In this document: positions 46,797 through 54,959 of the stretch, piece by piece
Position numbering within the stretch: position 1 is the first letter of the stretch
Layout: every line of letters begins with the position of its first letter
Assembly: GCF_036699995.1 (NCBI RefSeq)
Contig: NZ_CP144906.1
Location: 3,669,001-3,733,000, forward strand
Origin: Clostridium beijerinckii
GTDB taxonomy: Bacteria > Bacillota > Clostridia > Clostridiales > Clostridiaceae
Direction of reading: 5' to 3'
Length of the DNA stretch: 64,000 nucleotides
Position numbers and translations under genes: made by a program
Notes under the pieces: generated by a model
Told to the model about the DNA's origin: nothing
The model's database searches: none
Seen by the model: the letters and a program-made list of their open reading frames with translations, nothing else

Positions 46797-48409
46797 TGTC
46801 AAAGTTTTTTATCTAACTAAGGCAGCAACCCTTTAATTTTTCTTATTTTTTATATAAATAACTTGCCACCCCCAAAAAGTTAAGATATTTTATACTTGCA
46901 AAACAAAAACACTGAACTAAAAAAGGAGGCAAGCTATTACCATGATTAATAAGTTTCTTCTTGAAACTGTAATTTATCTTATTGAAATTATAAAGTATCT
47001 CATGACTTTGCTGGTTGGCAAAAACTTGCTTAAAAGCATTTCGGACGAACCTGTTAAGAAAGAATACCGAAAGCTTCAAGTAGATGATCAACCAATCTTT
47101 GATGTTCCCGAAAAACTTAACTATAAGCTTCTAATAGCTGAATATGAGTTTAAGCACGGCAAAGAATTTGCTCCTGTGAAACCTCGCAAAAACAAAGCGT
47201 TAGCTCCTAAGGATGTTATCTGTCCTAAGTGTGGTGCTCCACATACCTATCTTTACGATAATAACGGAGGCCGAGGACAATATCTTTGCAAAGTCTGTGA
47301 TACCACATTCAATCCTAAAAATTACTATCAGAAATCCATAGTGTTAAGATGTCCTCACTGCAGTAAAACACTTGAAAGAATCAAGGCGCGTAAGGATTTC
47401 TACGTTTATAAGTGTAAGAATGATAATTGCTCTTTTTACCAAAATAATCTTAAATCAATGACAAAATCTGAAAAACAAGATTTTAAGAAGAATCCTGGTA
47501 AGTTCAAAGTTAGATACATATTTAGAGATTTCACTTTTGACTTTAAGCCACTTTCTAAAGAAAGTCCGGTAAAATCAAAGGTTTCTCTTCCAAACATTAT
47601 GATTTCTTCTTACACCTTAGGACTCATTCTAACTTACTACGTTAACTACGGTTTATCTTCCAGAAAGACAGCTGCATTGCTTAAAGATATTCATGATATT
47701 AAAATATCTCATCAAGCAATTTTAAACTATGTTAATGCCGTTTCAATTGTAGTTAAGCCATTTATAGATAACTACGATTATAAACTTTCTGACTCTTTCT
47801 GCGGCGATGAAACCTACATAAAAGTTAACGGTAAGTGGAACTATATTTTCTTCTTTTTTGATGCTGTTAAAAAGATTATTCTATCTTACAGAGTATCACC
47901 ACATAGAGATACCGAAACGGCTGTAAAAGCCATCGATGATGTTCTAAGTAAGTTAAAAGAAATACCTGAAGATCTTAATCTTATAACTGATGGTAACCCT
48001 ATATATCTTCTTGCACAGCACTTCTTTGCAAGCCATAGTATAAAATTCGATGTTACTCAAGTTATAGGCTTAACCAATAAAGATGAAGTTTCAAAAGAAT
48101 ATAGGCCATTGAAGCAAATTATTGAACGTCTTAACCGAACCTTTAAAGGCAATTATAGAGCTACTACTGGCTTCGGAAGTCCTAACGGGTCGGTTGCATT
48201 TGTAACTATGTTTGTGGCATACTTTAACTTTCTAAGACCACATTCTGCCCTTGAAGGCAAAACTCCTGTAATCCTTGAAGAGTTAGAGTCAATGTCCAAC
48301 ATGCCTACTAGATGGTGCAAATTTATTGAACTATCTCAAGACTTTGTTCTAAATAACTGTACAATAACTGCCTAATGATCTAAAGCAGTTGGTGAAACGC
48401 ACCCTTGAC
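46797..48409 (+). mobile_element. Insertion sequence splitting the tau-like operon (ends approximate)
   Basis: The element carries one transposase gene. TGTCAAAG at about 46797 and its inverted counterpart CCCTTGACA at about 48401 may be the terminal repeats. No target duplication was resolved, and a hairpin with the same CCCTTGACAC end extends to 48529, so the right boundary is uncertain. Confidence 0.55.
46942..48375 (+). CDS. Zinc-ribbon DDE transposase, IS6/IS240-like catalytic domain
   Basis: The 477-residue protein has an N-terminal hydrophobic segment, two zinc-ribbon units (CPKCGAPHTYLYD...CKVCDTTF near 90-125 and CPHCSKTLE...CKNDNC near 133-160) and a DDE domain. Catalytic landmarks are DSFCGDETYIKVNGKWNYIF (first Asp), NLITDGNPIYLLAQ (second Asp) and IERLNRTFKGNYRATTGF (Glu region). 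The catalytic core resembles the IS6/IS240 group. The frame is intact with a GGAGG site, so the element may be mobile. Confidence 0.85.
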   Translation: MINKFLLETVIYLIEIIKYLMTLLVGKNLLKSISDEPVKKEYRKLQVDDQPIFDVPEKLNYKLLIAEYEFKHGKEFAPVKPRKNKALAPKDVICPKCGAPHTYLYDNNGGRGQYLCKVCDTTFNPKNYYQKSIVLRCPHCSKTLERIKARKDFYVYKCKNDNCSFYQNNLKSMTKSEKQDFKKNPGKFKVRYIFRDFTFDFKPLSKESPVKSKVSLPNIMISSYTLGLILTYYVNYGLSSRKTAALLKDIHDIKISHQAILNYVNAVSIVVKPFIDNYDYKLSDSFCGDETYIKVNGKWNYIFFFFDAVKKIILSYRVSPHRDTETAVKAIDDVLSKLKEIPEDLNLITDGNPIYLLAQHFFASHSIKFDVTQVIGLTNKDEVSKEYRPLKQIIERLNRTFKGNYRATTGFGSPNGSVAFVTMFVAYFNFLRPHSALEGKTPVILEELESMSNMPTRWCKFIELSQDFVLNNCTITA

Positions 48410-48529
48410 ACGCCCACAAAGATAAATGGTAAAATATCTCAATAGGCGGGTCTATTAGTCATGTTCAAAATTATCATTCACCCGTCCTTAACTGCCTAAG
48501 ACCATTTATCTTTAGGTGTGTCAAGGGCA
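48401..48529. repeat. 129-bp inverted-repeat element next to the insertion sequence
   Basis: CCCTTGACACGCCCACAAAG continuing into ATAAATGGT (48401-48429) is matched in reverse by ACCATTTATCTTTAGGTGTG and TCAAGGG ending at 48529. About 25 of 29 positions pair. The interior shows no gene. It may be a MITE using the same transposase, since its outer CCCTTGACA resembles the element's terminal sequence. The remaining part of the gap to 48677 shows nothing else. Confidence 0.6.
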
Positions 48530-48677
48530 ACTAGCAAACATAATTTAACATTAAATGGTAGTTGGATTGATTTTTCATATATTTTTTACACTACCAATAT
48601 CTCTATGTACCTGCTTGTACATTGATTGATTTTATTAATAATCTACTATTACTCAATATAAAGAACTTTCTATTTTT

Positions 48678-49487
48678 TTATTTTTCTAGCCATGGTGAAG
48701 CTTTTCTGATCAAAAATCTCACGAAAGAATCTAATATAATTGCTATAATTCCCATAATTATAACTCCAACATAGACAATATCATTTCTAAGATATTTACT
48801 TGCATCTAATACCATCCAGCCTATTCCTGATACAGCTGCAACCATTTCTGCTGCAACTAAAGTTGCATAAGCAACACCAATGGCTGTTCTAAGACTAGTT
48901 AATATATCTGGTAAACATGACCTGAAAATAACACTAATAAAAAGATTTATTCCTCTTGCCCCTAATGATTTAGCTCCATTAATTCTATCTAGTGGTACCT
49001 TTTGAACGCTAAATATAACCCCAATTAATAAAGGTGCAAATGCATTTAAAAATAATAAAATAATTTTAGATTCATCTCCAATTCCAAACCACAGCACAAT
49101 TAATGTATAATACGCTAGTGGTGGAAGCGGACGATAGAATTCAATAAACGGATCTATAATCGCCCTTACAATCCTTGAGCTGCCTGCAATAAGTCCTAAA
49201 GGAACACCAATTATTATCGCAAAAAAAATAGCAATGAAAAGTCTCTCCATACTTATTGCAATATGAGATAACAAGCTTTCTCCTTTATAACCTTGCTGAA
49301 CTAATTCAATAAATGCCTGCCATACTTTTTGAGGAGATGGAAGAAATACTTGATTAATCAAGCCTTTGCTCGTGGCAATTTCCCATACAATAAAGAACAT
49401 GATTACAGAAGTAAAAGAAATGCCAATATAAAAAATTTCACCTCTTTTTCTTTTCACTATTTTCGTAGCTATGTCTTGATTATTCAT
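48678..49487 (-). CDS. tauC: Taurine/sulfonate-type ABC transporter permease
   Basis: The 269-residue protein has six membrane helices and the permease loop GAKSLGARGINLFISVIFR (the E-A-A-like ATPase-contact motif). The end VSGIGWMVLDASKYLRNDIV and FLIRKASPWLEK closely fits TauC/SsuC permeases. A GGGGGAGGG site precedes the ATG. It should pair with the tauA- and tauB-like products, but an insertion sequence of about 1.6 kb on the opposite strand now lies between it and them, leaving this gene alone behind the original promoter. Confidence 0.87.
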   Translation of the reverse strand: MNNQDIATKIVKRKRGEIFYIGISFTSVIMFFIVWEIATSKGLINQVFLPSPQKVWQAFIELVQQGYKGESLLSHIAISMERLFIAIFFAIIIGVPLGLIAGSSRIVRAIIDPFIEFYRPLPPLAYYTLIVLWFGIGDESKIILLFLNAFAPLLIGVIFSVQKVPLDRINGAKSLGARGINLFISVIFRSCLPDILTSLRTAIGVAYATLVAAEMVAAVSGIGWMVLDASKYLRNDIVYVGVIIMGIIAIILDSFVRFLIRKASPWLEK

Positions 49488-49589
49488 ATAGGTTAATTTC
49501 CCTCCCCCATTTCTTTTTACATCTATTTTTCATACATATCCCCCTTCTTTACTTTTCCTATAGAATTACTATGATTTAATTTTAAATAT

Positions 49590-49618
49590 ATCTTACTAAA
49601 CCATCCAAGTATTGTCAA
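49590..49618 (-). promoter_or_regulatory. Promoter of the tauC-like gene
   Basis: On the minus strand TTGACA (49613-49618), 17 nt and TAAGAT (49590-49595) form a near-consensus sigma-A promoter about 100 bp before the tauC-like start. Confidence 0.65.
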
Positions 49619-50098
49619 TAAAAAAATACCACAAATCATATCAGAAAAGTACGATTTATTTTTCCAAAAAATATATAGTAACTTGAAATATGTTTATATA
49701 TTAATATAAACCCTGATAATATCACACGGCTCAAGAAGTTCAATTATTGAACAATGTAATACTATCATTGTTCAATGTTCAACACAATAAGTTCATGTAT
49801 TTTTTTCACATTTATAGTAAAATTATTTTGATATATATTTACACTAACTAAATAAGTAATCCCTTAACGGTACTTATGAAAATTATTTTTACTATTGAAT
49901 TCCAAATTATGTTTTATCGTAAAAGCAAAAAACACTTAAAGCTCCTATTTTGCTCTAAGCATTTTTTATATTCTAAACATTTTATAACTTACTTTTTTCA
50001 CAGTAGTAATATATAAAAATTATATAAAATAGAGACAGCACTGTACTACTACCTTGCTCTCTCTATTTCTTAATTTTTATTATAAAAAATCTGTTACT
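49619..50098. other. 480-bp intergenic stretch with hairpins
   Basis: AT-rich spacer. A hairpin near 49930-49970 (AAAACACTTAAAGC against GCTCTAAGCATTTTTT) and one near 50031-50065 (AGAGACAGCACTGTAC against a GTAC...GCTCTCTCT arm) look like terminators, the latter for the Cys-rich gene at 50099. A partial palindrome ATTGAACAATG...CATTGTTCAAT lies near 49742-49783. No gene was seen. Confidence 0.5.
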
Positions 50099-50437
50099 CT
50101 AATTACATCTAATGCTATTTATACACCTTACAGCAGCTTCTTTTGCATCTTGGCATCCTTCTTGTGCACCTTCTTGGTATCCTTGACAATACCCTTCTTC
50201 ACGTCCTGCTTCTACTCCTGCACAATATCCATCTTTGTATCCTTGATTATAAGCATCTTCTAATGCACCAGCTGAAGGGTAATTTCTCCTACAATGACAT
50301 TGCACATTTTCCCCAAGAGTTCCATTACAATTGCATCGTACATTTTCTCCAAGAGTTCCGTTACAATTATTATTATTACTTACAGCTCCAAGAGTATTAG
50401 AATTTCTATATCTTCTTCTATGACATCTGTATCCCAT
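50099..50437 (-). CDS. Cys-rich repeat protein, possibly a spore coat component
   Basis: From the ATG at 50437 (GGAGG site) the 112-residue product has a basic start (MGYRCHRRRYRN), two tandem copies of a 12-residue unit CNGTLGENV(R/Q)C(N/H)C, and a Gly-spaced segment (YNQGYKDGYCAGVEAGREEG and on) in which Gly recurs every three or four residues. It has nine or more Cys and no signal peptide. Such cytosolic Cys/Gly/Tyr-rich proteins in clostridia are often spore coat components that cross-link by disulfides; here this is inference. Confidence 0.65.
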   Translation of the reverse strand: MGYRCHRRRYRNSNTLGAVSNNNNCNGTLGENVRCNCNGTLGENVQCHCRRNYPSAGALEDAYNQGYKDGYCAGVEAGREEGYCQGYQEGAQEGCQDAKEAAVRCINSIRCN

Positions 50438-50616
50438 TTCTTTTCCTCCGTAAATTATCAAATTTATAATCTTTTGATTAAACTTCTAATTATATACTAT
50501 GCTAATTTACTATATTTGTTATTGCTTTTACGATATACTCTCTAATAATTGCTCATAAAATAGAAATTCCGCATTTTCATAAATATTAATAAAAGTTCAA
50601 CAGTAGTTGCGTATAA

Positions 50617-50700
50617 AAATTTCAACTTTACGTATACTATGAATGGGTTTATTCTTAAACCTAGGCATTCATTCTTTGCCCCTTTATTGGGGCTTTTTTA
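50617..50700 (+). ncRNA. Candidate small RNA locus, copy 1
   Basis: A -10-like TATACT (50633-50638) precedes a short core with nested pairing (GAATG-GGTTT...AAACC-TAGG-CATTC, 50641-50670) and a GCCCC/GGGGC terminator with six T residues (50678-50699). No plus-strand gene ends nearby, so the terminator needs another explanation. The layout and parts of the sequence recur at 59750-59820. No good -35 box was found. The rest of the gap 50438-50854 shows nothing else. Confidence 0.35.
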
Positions 50701-50854
50701 ATATATACAAATAATACTAATAATATAAATTTAATCTATATATAAGTGTATGTAATTCTATGAAGAAAATTTTTCACTATAATAAGAATATCGTTATCTT
50801 TATGTTAAAAGATAATGTTGACTCCGAAGCCACTCGTGCCAGCAAATTAATATT

Positions 50855-51502
50855 CTATGTTATCTTTATATAATTTGTACAATCTTTAAACAAGCAATAC
50901 AGCATATTTACACATTTCTCAATACACAAATCTATGTCCTTAATTTCATCATCAAATTTAATTCTATGGCATACATCATCTGTAATAAAAAGTGAATAAT
51001 GATAAAATATTTTTTCGTCTTCTTTACTTTTAAAAGGTAAAGACAAAGCTTTGAAAATTTCTTTAATTTTATCTTTTCTCTGCTCATCATATTCTTTTCT
51101 CAAAGCAGCTACATCTTTATCTAATAGTGTTAATGCTTCCATTTCATCATGAAAAGTTTTAGAAAAGTCATGATAATCTAACATCATCTTTATAAATACT
51201 TTAAATAGTTGTTTTACTACTTTAGCATTATCAAATTCCTTATCAGCATTTTCTAACCAATAATCATGACTTGGATAATCAAATCTTTGGTTAATCCTCC
51301 CAATTACCTTAAGATAAATTTCCTTCTTATCTTCAAAATAGGCATATACAGAACCTGTTGCTACATTGGCTTCATTAGATATATCTGCTGTTGTAGTATT
51401 ATAATAACCTTTTTCATTGAATAATTTGTAAGCCGCTTCTAAAATTCTATCGTATTTTTCTAATGCTCTTTTTTGTGTTGGTATTCTTGTCTTTCTTTCC
51501 AT
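50855..51502 (-). CDS. TetR-family transcriptional regulator
   Basis: The 215-residue protein has the TetR helix-turn-helix TTTADISNEANVATGSVYAY followed by FEDKKEIYLKV, and a helical ligand domain. The ATG at 51502 has an AGGTGAT site; a GTG three codons earlier overlaps it. It is divergent from a 14-helix drug transporter gene, and the shared 150-bp region holds paired promoters and ATGAAA/TTTCAT palindromes, so it is probably the repressor of that gene and of itself. Confidence 0.9.
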   Translation of the reverse strand: MERKTRIPTQKRALEKYDRILEAAYKLFNEKGYYNTTTADISNEANVATGSVYAYFEDKKEIYLKVIGRINQRFDYPSHDYWLENADKEFDNAKVVKQLFKVFIKMMLDYHDFSKTFHDEMEALTLLDKDVAALRKEYDEQRKDKIKEIFKALSLPFKSKEDEKIFYHYSLFITDDVCHRIKFDDEIKDIDLCIEKCVNMLYCLFKDCTNYIKIT

Positions 51503-51519
51503 CTTTATCACCTATATAA

Positions 51520-51625
51520 ATAATAAAAGATAAAAAAATAAAAGTCAATAAAATATGAAATTCATTTCATGTATTGACTTTTAATTTTTTCCAGCGTATT
51601 ATATGAATATGAACTTTGTTTCATA
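51520..51625. promoter_or_regulatory. Divergent promoters and operators for TetR and MFS genes
   Basis: Minus strand: TTGACT (51543-51548), 17 nt, TATTAT (51520-51525). Plus strand: TTGACT (51574-51579), 17 nt, TATTAT (51597-51602). The two -35 boxes belong to one large inverted repeat (AAAAGTCAATA/TATTGACTTTT, 51540-51582) with the inner palindrome ATGAAAT-TC-ATTTCAT at 51555-51570; a related ATATGAA/TTTCATAT pair at 51608-51625 covers the plus start site. Confidence 0.8.
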
Positions 51626-51654
51626 TTTTATAATATAATTTTTTGGAGGATATC

Positions 51655-53322
51655 ATGAATAAAAAACAAAAAGTATTAGCATTTATTTCACTGGCAATAG
51701 CTTGCTTCTTAACAGTATTAGATTCAACCATAGTTAATGTATCTTTACCTTCTATGGCTGATTATTTCAACACAGATATAACAGGAATATCATGGGTAAG
51801 TACCGCGTACTTAATTCCATTCTCAGCTCTTTTAATAAACTTTTCTAAAATTGCAGATATTTTTGGAAGAAAGAAACTATTTATAATTGGTCTTATAGTA
51901 TTTGGTACTTCATCAATACTTTGCGGGCTTTCCACTTCCCTTTCCATGATTATAATTTTTAGAATCATGCAAGGGATAGGCGCTGCAATTCTTGCTCCAT
52001 TAGCCATTCCTTTAGGTATCGAACTATTTGGTAAAGATGCCATGTCAAAACTTGCTATTGCAATTGGTATGATAATTTCTATAGCTGCTGCTTCTGGTCC
52101 TGTTGTTGGCGGAGTCTTAAATGAAGCCTTTGGCTTTAAAGCAATATTCTATGTAAATGTTCCTTTTATAATCGTCTCTTTAATCTTTGGGGCTCAATGT
52201 CTTACAGAATGTTATGATAGAACAATTGAAAAGCGAATAGATTTTATTGGCTCTATATTATTAGCTTACGGAATCGGAGCACTAACCTTTTTCCTTGTTA
52301 AAGGAAGCACTTATGGCTGGGGTAGTACAAAAATAGTTACTTTAATAATAACATCAGCAATTTCAATTATTGCTTTCTTAATATATGAACTAAGATCAAA
52401 GAATCCAATGATAGAATTTAAATTATTCAAAATAAGAAGCTTTACTTCTTCAATAATAATAGTTGGAGTAATATTCTTTGCTTATATGCCTATATCTTAT
52501 TTAATGAATTTCTATCTAGAAAACCAATTAGGTTATTCTGTTTTAAAATCTGGGCTTATTTTAGGTATAGTAAGTGGTGTTTCATTTCTCACCTCTCCAA
52601 TCTTTGGAATTATATCTAAGAGGTATGGTGCTAGAATTATTTCATTATTATCCATAATTTTTGTATCTTTAGGTGATCTTATGCTTGTATTTATGAATAA
52701 TTCAAACAATATGGAGATAATTTATGGCGCATTCATTGTAGTAGGACTTGGTGTTGCTTCAACCTCTCCATTATATAAAAGTGCATTTGACGAGATTTCA
52801 AAAGATAAGAATGGTCTGGCTTCAGGAATACTGAACAGCTTTAGGCAACTAACTGCCTGTTTAGCTATAGCCTTAGTTTCAACATTAAGCAGCTATTACA
52901 CTACTCAAGCTATAGATAATTCCAAAAACAGAATAATAGAACTTGTTAATAACAATACAGTTCTTGAGGATCAAGTGAAATCTACGATAATTGATAAAAT
53001 ACAAACTGCAGACACCAGCAAAAATACTTCCTTTTCGAAAGATATGGTTGATAAATTAATTAAAGACAAAGAGGATACTGTGTTAGCTTCTGTTCCTGAT
53101 AAAACGAAGCCAGCTATAGAAGAAAACTTTAATACTCAAACAAAAGAAATCCATAAGGTCTTAGATAACATGACTGTCATAAAAAATGATGAAAGTAATA
53201 AAGTTTATAATAAGTGCTTCCTACTCACAGCAATTATCGCAATTTTAGGATTAGCGGCAGTACCTTTTAATAAAATGAAAGAAACTGAACTTGGAAAAAC
53301 CAAACCAGAATTTGTAGTATGA
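51655..53322 (+). CDS. EmrB/QacA-type MFS drug transporter
   Basis: From the ATG at 51655 (GGAGG site) the product has 555 residues and 14 predicted helices. FLTVLDSTIVNVSLPSMA is the helix 1 signature of the DHA2 drug:H+ antiporters; KIADIFGRKKLFI is motif A and GIGAAILAPLAIPLG lies in motif C position. A soluble loop of about 100 residues (about 425-520) separates the last two helices, as in EmrB-like proteins. Controlled by the divergent TetR gene. Confidence 0.9.
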   Translation: MNKKQKVLAFISLAIACFLTVLDSTIVNVSLPSMADYFNTDITGISWVSTAYLIPFSALLINFSKIADIFGRKKLFIIGLIVFGTSSILCGLSTSLSMIIIFRIMQGIGAAILAPLAIPLGIELFGKDAMSKLAIAIGMIISIAAASGPVVGGVLNEAFGFKAIFYVNVPFIIVSLIFGAQCLTECYDRTIEKRIDFIGSILLAYGIGALTFFLVKGSTYGWGSTKIVTLIITSAISIIAFLIYELRSKNPMIEFKLFKIRSFTSSIIIVGVIFFAYMPISYLMNFYLENQLGYSVLKSGLILGIVSGVSFLTSPIFGIISKRYGARIISLLSIIFVSLGDLMLVFMNNSNNMEIIYGAFIVVGLGVASTSPLYKSAFDEISKDKNGLASGILNSFRQLTACLAIALVSTLSSYYTTQAIDNSKNRIIELVNNNTVLEDQVKSTIIDKIQTADTSKNTSFSKDMVDKLIKDKEDTVLASVPDKTKPAIEENFNTQTKEIHKVLDNMTVIKNDESNKVYNKCFLLTAIIAILGLAAVPFNKMKETELGKTKPEFVV

Positions 53323-53700
53323 ATATTTCAAAATAACCATTGAAATGACATTAATATTTTCAGTAAAGTAACTCTTATCATATTATAATATAGAAGTTTT
53401 ATTTTTCAATATAATATTTATTTTTCAGCATTCTGTTGATAATTATACTGCTTAATTCTAATTACAGTAAATAAGCCCAAGACAGTTCGATATGCCTTGG
53501 GCTTATTTTTTACCATAGCTATTGACGCTTAGATATATTACTATCTATAGTCAAGTCTTCATTCTAGCTAAAATGATATGCACTCATTTGAATTACTTTT
53601 ATATAATAAATTTATTATTCACTTTTCATCTATCAACCATCAAATCGTAATAAATATAACTTTAATTTATAAATCGAAATATTTACTCCATAAATTCCGA
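53323..53700. other. 378-bp gap with a terminator
   Basis: A GCCCAAG/CTTGGGC hairpin followed by TTATTTTT (53471-53511) terminates the MFS transcript. The rest is AT-rich with no recognised feature. Confidence 0.7.
53471..53511 (+). terminator. Terminator after the EmrB/QacA-type gene
   Basis: AATAAGCCCAAG pairs with CTTGGGCTTATT around a 15-nt loop and is followed by TTT. Confidence 0.8.
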
Positions 53701-54006
53701 TTAAATTGTTGCTCCAAACTGTGGCGAATGAGTAACTATAAATTCCGCTCCTCCCATTCCCATAGCAAAGAAAACTAAAATAATAACTAATATTATTGCG
53801 CTAAAATCATATTGCATTTTTTCTTGATTATTTATTATATAAGCTGCGATAATCTCTATTCCAACACTTACTAAGATAAGTGGCCACATTGATACAATTA
53901 AAAGAACACTAAGGTTAGTTATAAACAATCTAAGTAAAAACATTATCCCAAATATAACTAAAGCAAGTCCCGAGGTTAGCGTTCCTACCTTACGCCCCTT
54001 AATCAT
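53701..54006 (-). CDS. LiaF/DUF5668-like small membrane protein
   Basis: The 101-residue protein has a basic start, three membrane helices (about 12-27, 32-52 and 68-88) and the pattern GLALVIFGIMFLLRL...MWPLILVSVGIEII typical of the DUF5668 or LiaI/LiaF-type N-terminal membrane unit. Its start overlaps the previous gene by 8 bp. It is the last gene of the sigma-factor operon and may take part in envelope-stress sensing, as related proteins do. Confidence 0.7.
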   Translation of the reverse strand: MIKGRKVGTLTSGLALVIFGIMFLLRLFITNLSVLLIVSMWPLILVSVGIEIIAAYIINNQEKMQYDFSAIILVIILVFFAMGMGGAEFIVTHSPQFGATI

Positions 54007-54526
54007 CTATCTCACTCTCCATTTTTTTCCCCTTGATAAGTTTTATCCCAAGTGTAACTATTGCTACTCCTATTATTACTTTAGGAATATCTCTCATTAA
54101 ATCATAAATAATAAAACGGCGTAGTTCATATGGAATATATGGTTCTAAAATACTCATTATATTTTCTATAACTAAATATACACCTAAAAATAAGCATATA
54201 ACTCCTACTGTAAGTTTACGTTTCTCAAATATATCTTTGTCTAATTTTGCTAGCTTATCAATAGAAAACAAGTACTTATCCTCTAAAAGTAAAAGTTCAT
54301 CGTCATTTAAACTCATTCTATTAGCACAATCAAAAAAAGAATAAAACCAAATAAGTGGTGCTATATATAATAGCGGTCCTATGTTAAGCCAAGAAGAAAG
54401 AAATATTAAAAAGAAGAATACAGACATAAAAGATACTCCTATTTTCATAAAACCCATATACATATGTCCTGCACCTGGCAACATTGAAAAAACAAAAGTC
54501 AAAAATCTACTTTTTCTCTTGATCAT
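53999..54526 (-). CDS. Membrane protein of the sigma-factor operon
   Basis: The 175-residue protein begins with RFLTFVFSMLPGAGHMYMGF, a TM2-like motif (P-G-x-G-x-x-Y-x-G), followed by helices at about 28-45, 48-65, 108-125 and 145-162. The central loop is acidic and soluble. It overlaps the anti-sigma gene by 20 bp and the following gene by 8 bp, so the set is tightly coupled. Its function is unknown; a membrane partner of the anti-sigma factor is possible. Confidence 0.7.
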   Translation of the reverse strand: MIKRKSRFLTFVFSMLPGAGHMYMGFMKIGVSFMSVFFFLIFLSSWLNIGPLLYIAPLIWFYSFFDCANRMSLNDDELLLLEDKYLFSIDKLAKLDKDIFEKRKLTVGVICLFLGVYLVIENIMSILEPYIPYELRRFIIYDLMRDIPKVIIGVAIVTLGIKLIKGKKMESEIDD

Positions 54527-54959
54527 TATTAAAAACCTCCAGTTTAATTATTTTTTCAGAAAAGTTATTAAGATTTACATTAACCGAATCTACAATCCTA
54601 GAATCCAATGGTTTAACATGATTTGTCGCTTTATTAACCAAAGAATTTAATCCATTTGAAAAAACCAATATTAATGCCACACTAGCTGCAACTGCAACTT
54701 TAACACAATAAAAACGGAACTGAATCTTGCTTTGCCTCTTACTTTTTATTTTAATTTGTACTTTTTCTTGAAAACCTAAAGGAGCTTCTGCAAGTTCATC
54801 TTCTTTAAAACTATCAGCAAATTCACCAGCACACATTTGGCAATCACTAATATGTTCTAATATATCAATCATTTCTTCGTCGCCTAAAATATCAAATTTA
54901 AGCATTGTTAATGTTTCTTTAGTTAAATGACCTTCTTTATCAAATAATCTATTATTCAC
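54507..54959 (-). CDS. Anti-sigma factor with zinc-finger-like domain and one membrane helix
   Basis: The GTG at 54959 overlaps the sigma gene stop (ATGTGA junction) and has the GGAGGAG site inside the sigma gene end. The 150-residue product has an N-terminal zinc-binding motif LEHISDCQMCAGEF (H-x3-C-x2-C) and a single membrane helix (about 88-108), with the rest outside. This is the usual form of an ECF anti-sigma factor that holds the sigma factor at the membrane until a signal releases it. Confidence 0.85.
   Translation of the reverse strand: MNNRLFDKEGHLTKETLTMLKFDILGDEEMIDILEHISDCQMCAGEFADSFKEDELAEAPLGFQEKVQIKIKSKRQSKIQFRFYCVKVAVAASVALILVFSNGLNSLVNKATNHVKPLDSRIVDSVNVNLNNFSEKIIKLEVFNNDQEKK

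Noticed and set aside
49488..49610. Possible sulfur-related riboswitch or T-box in the leader of the tauC-like gene
   Set aside because: The leader after the promoter is about 95 nt, pyrimidine-rich on the plus strand, and shows no S-box or T-box conserved elements.
50639..50692. 17-codon frame starting ATGAATGGG inside the candidate small RNA
   Set aside because: No ribosome site precedes it and the frame is not kept in the second copy at 59.8 kb.
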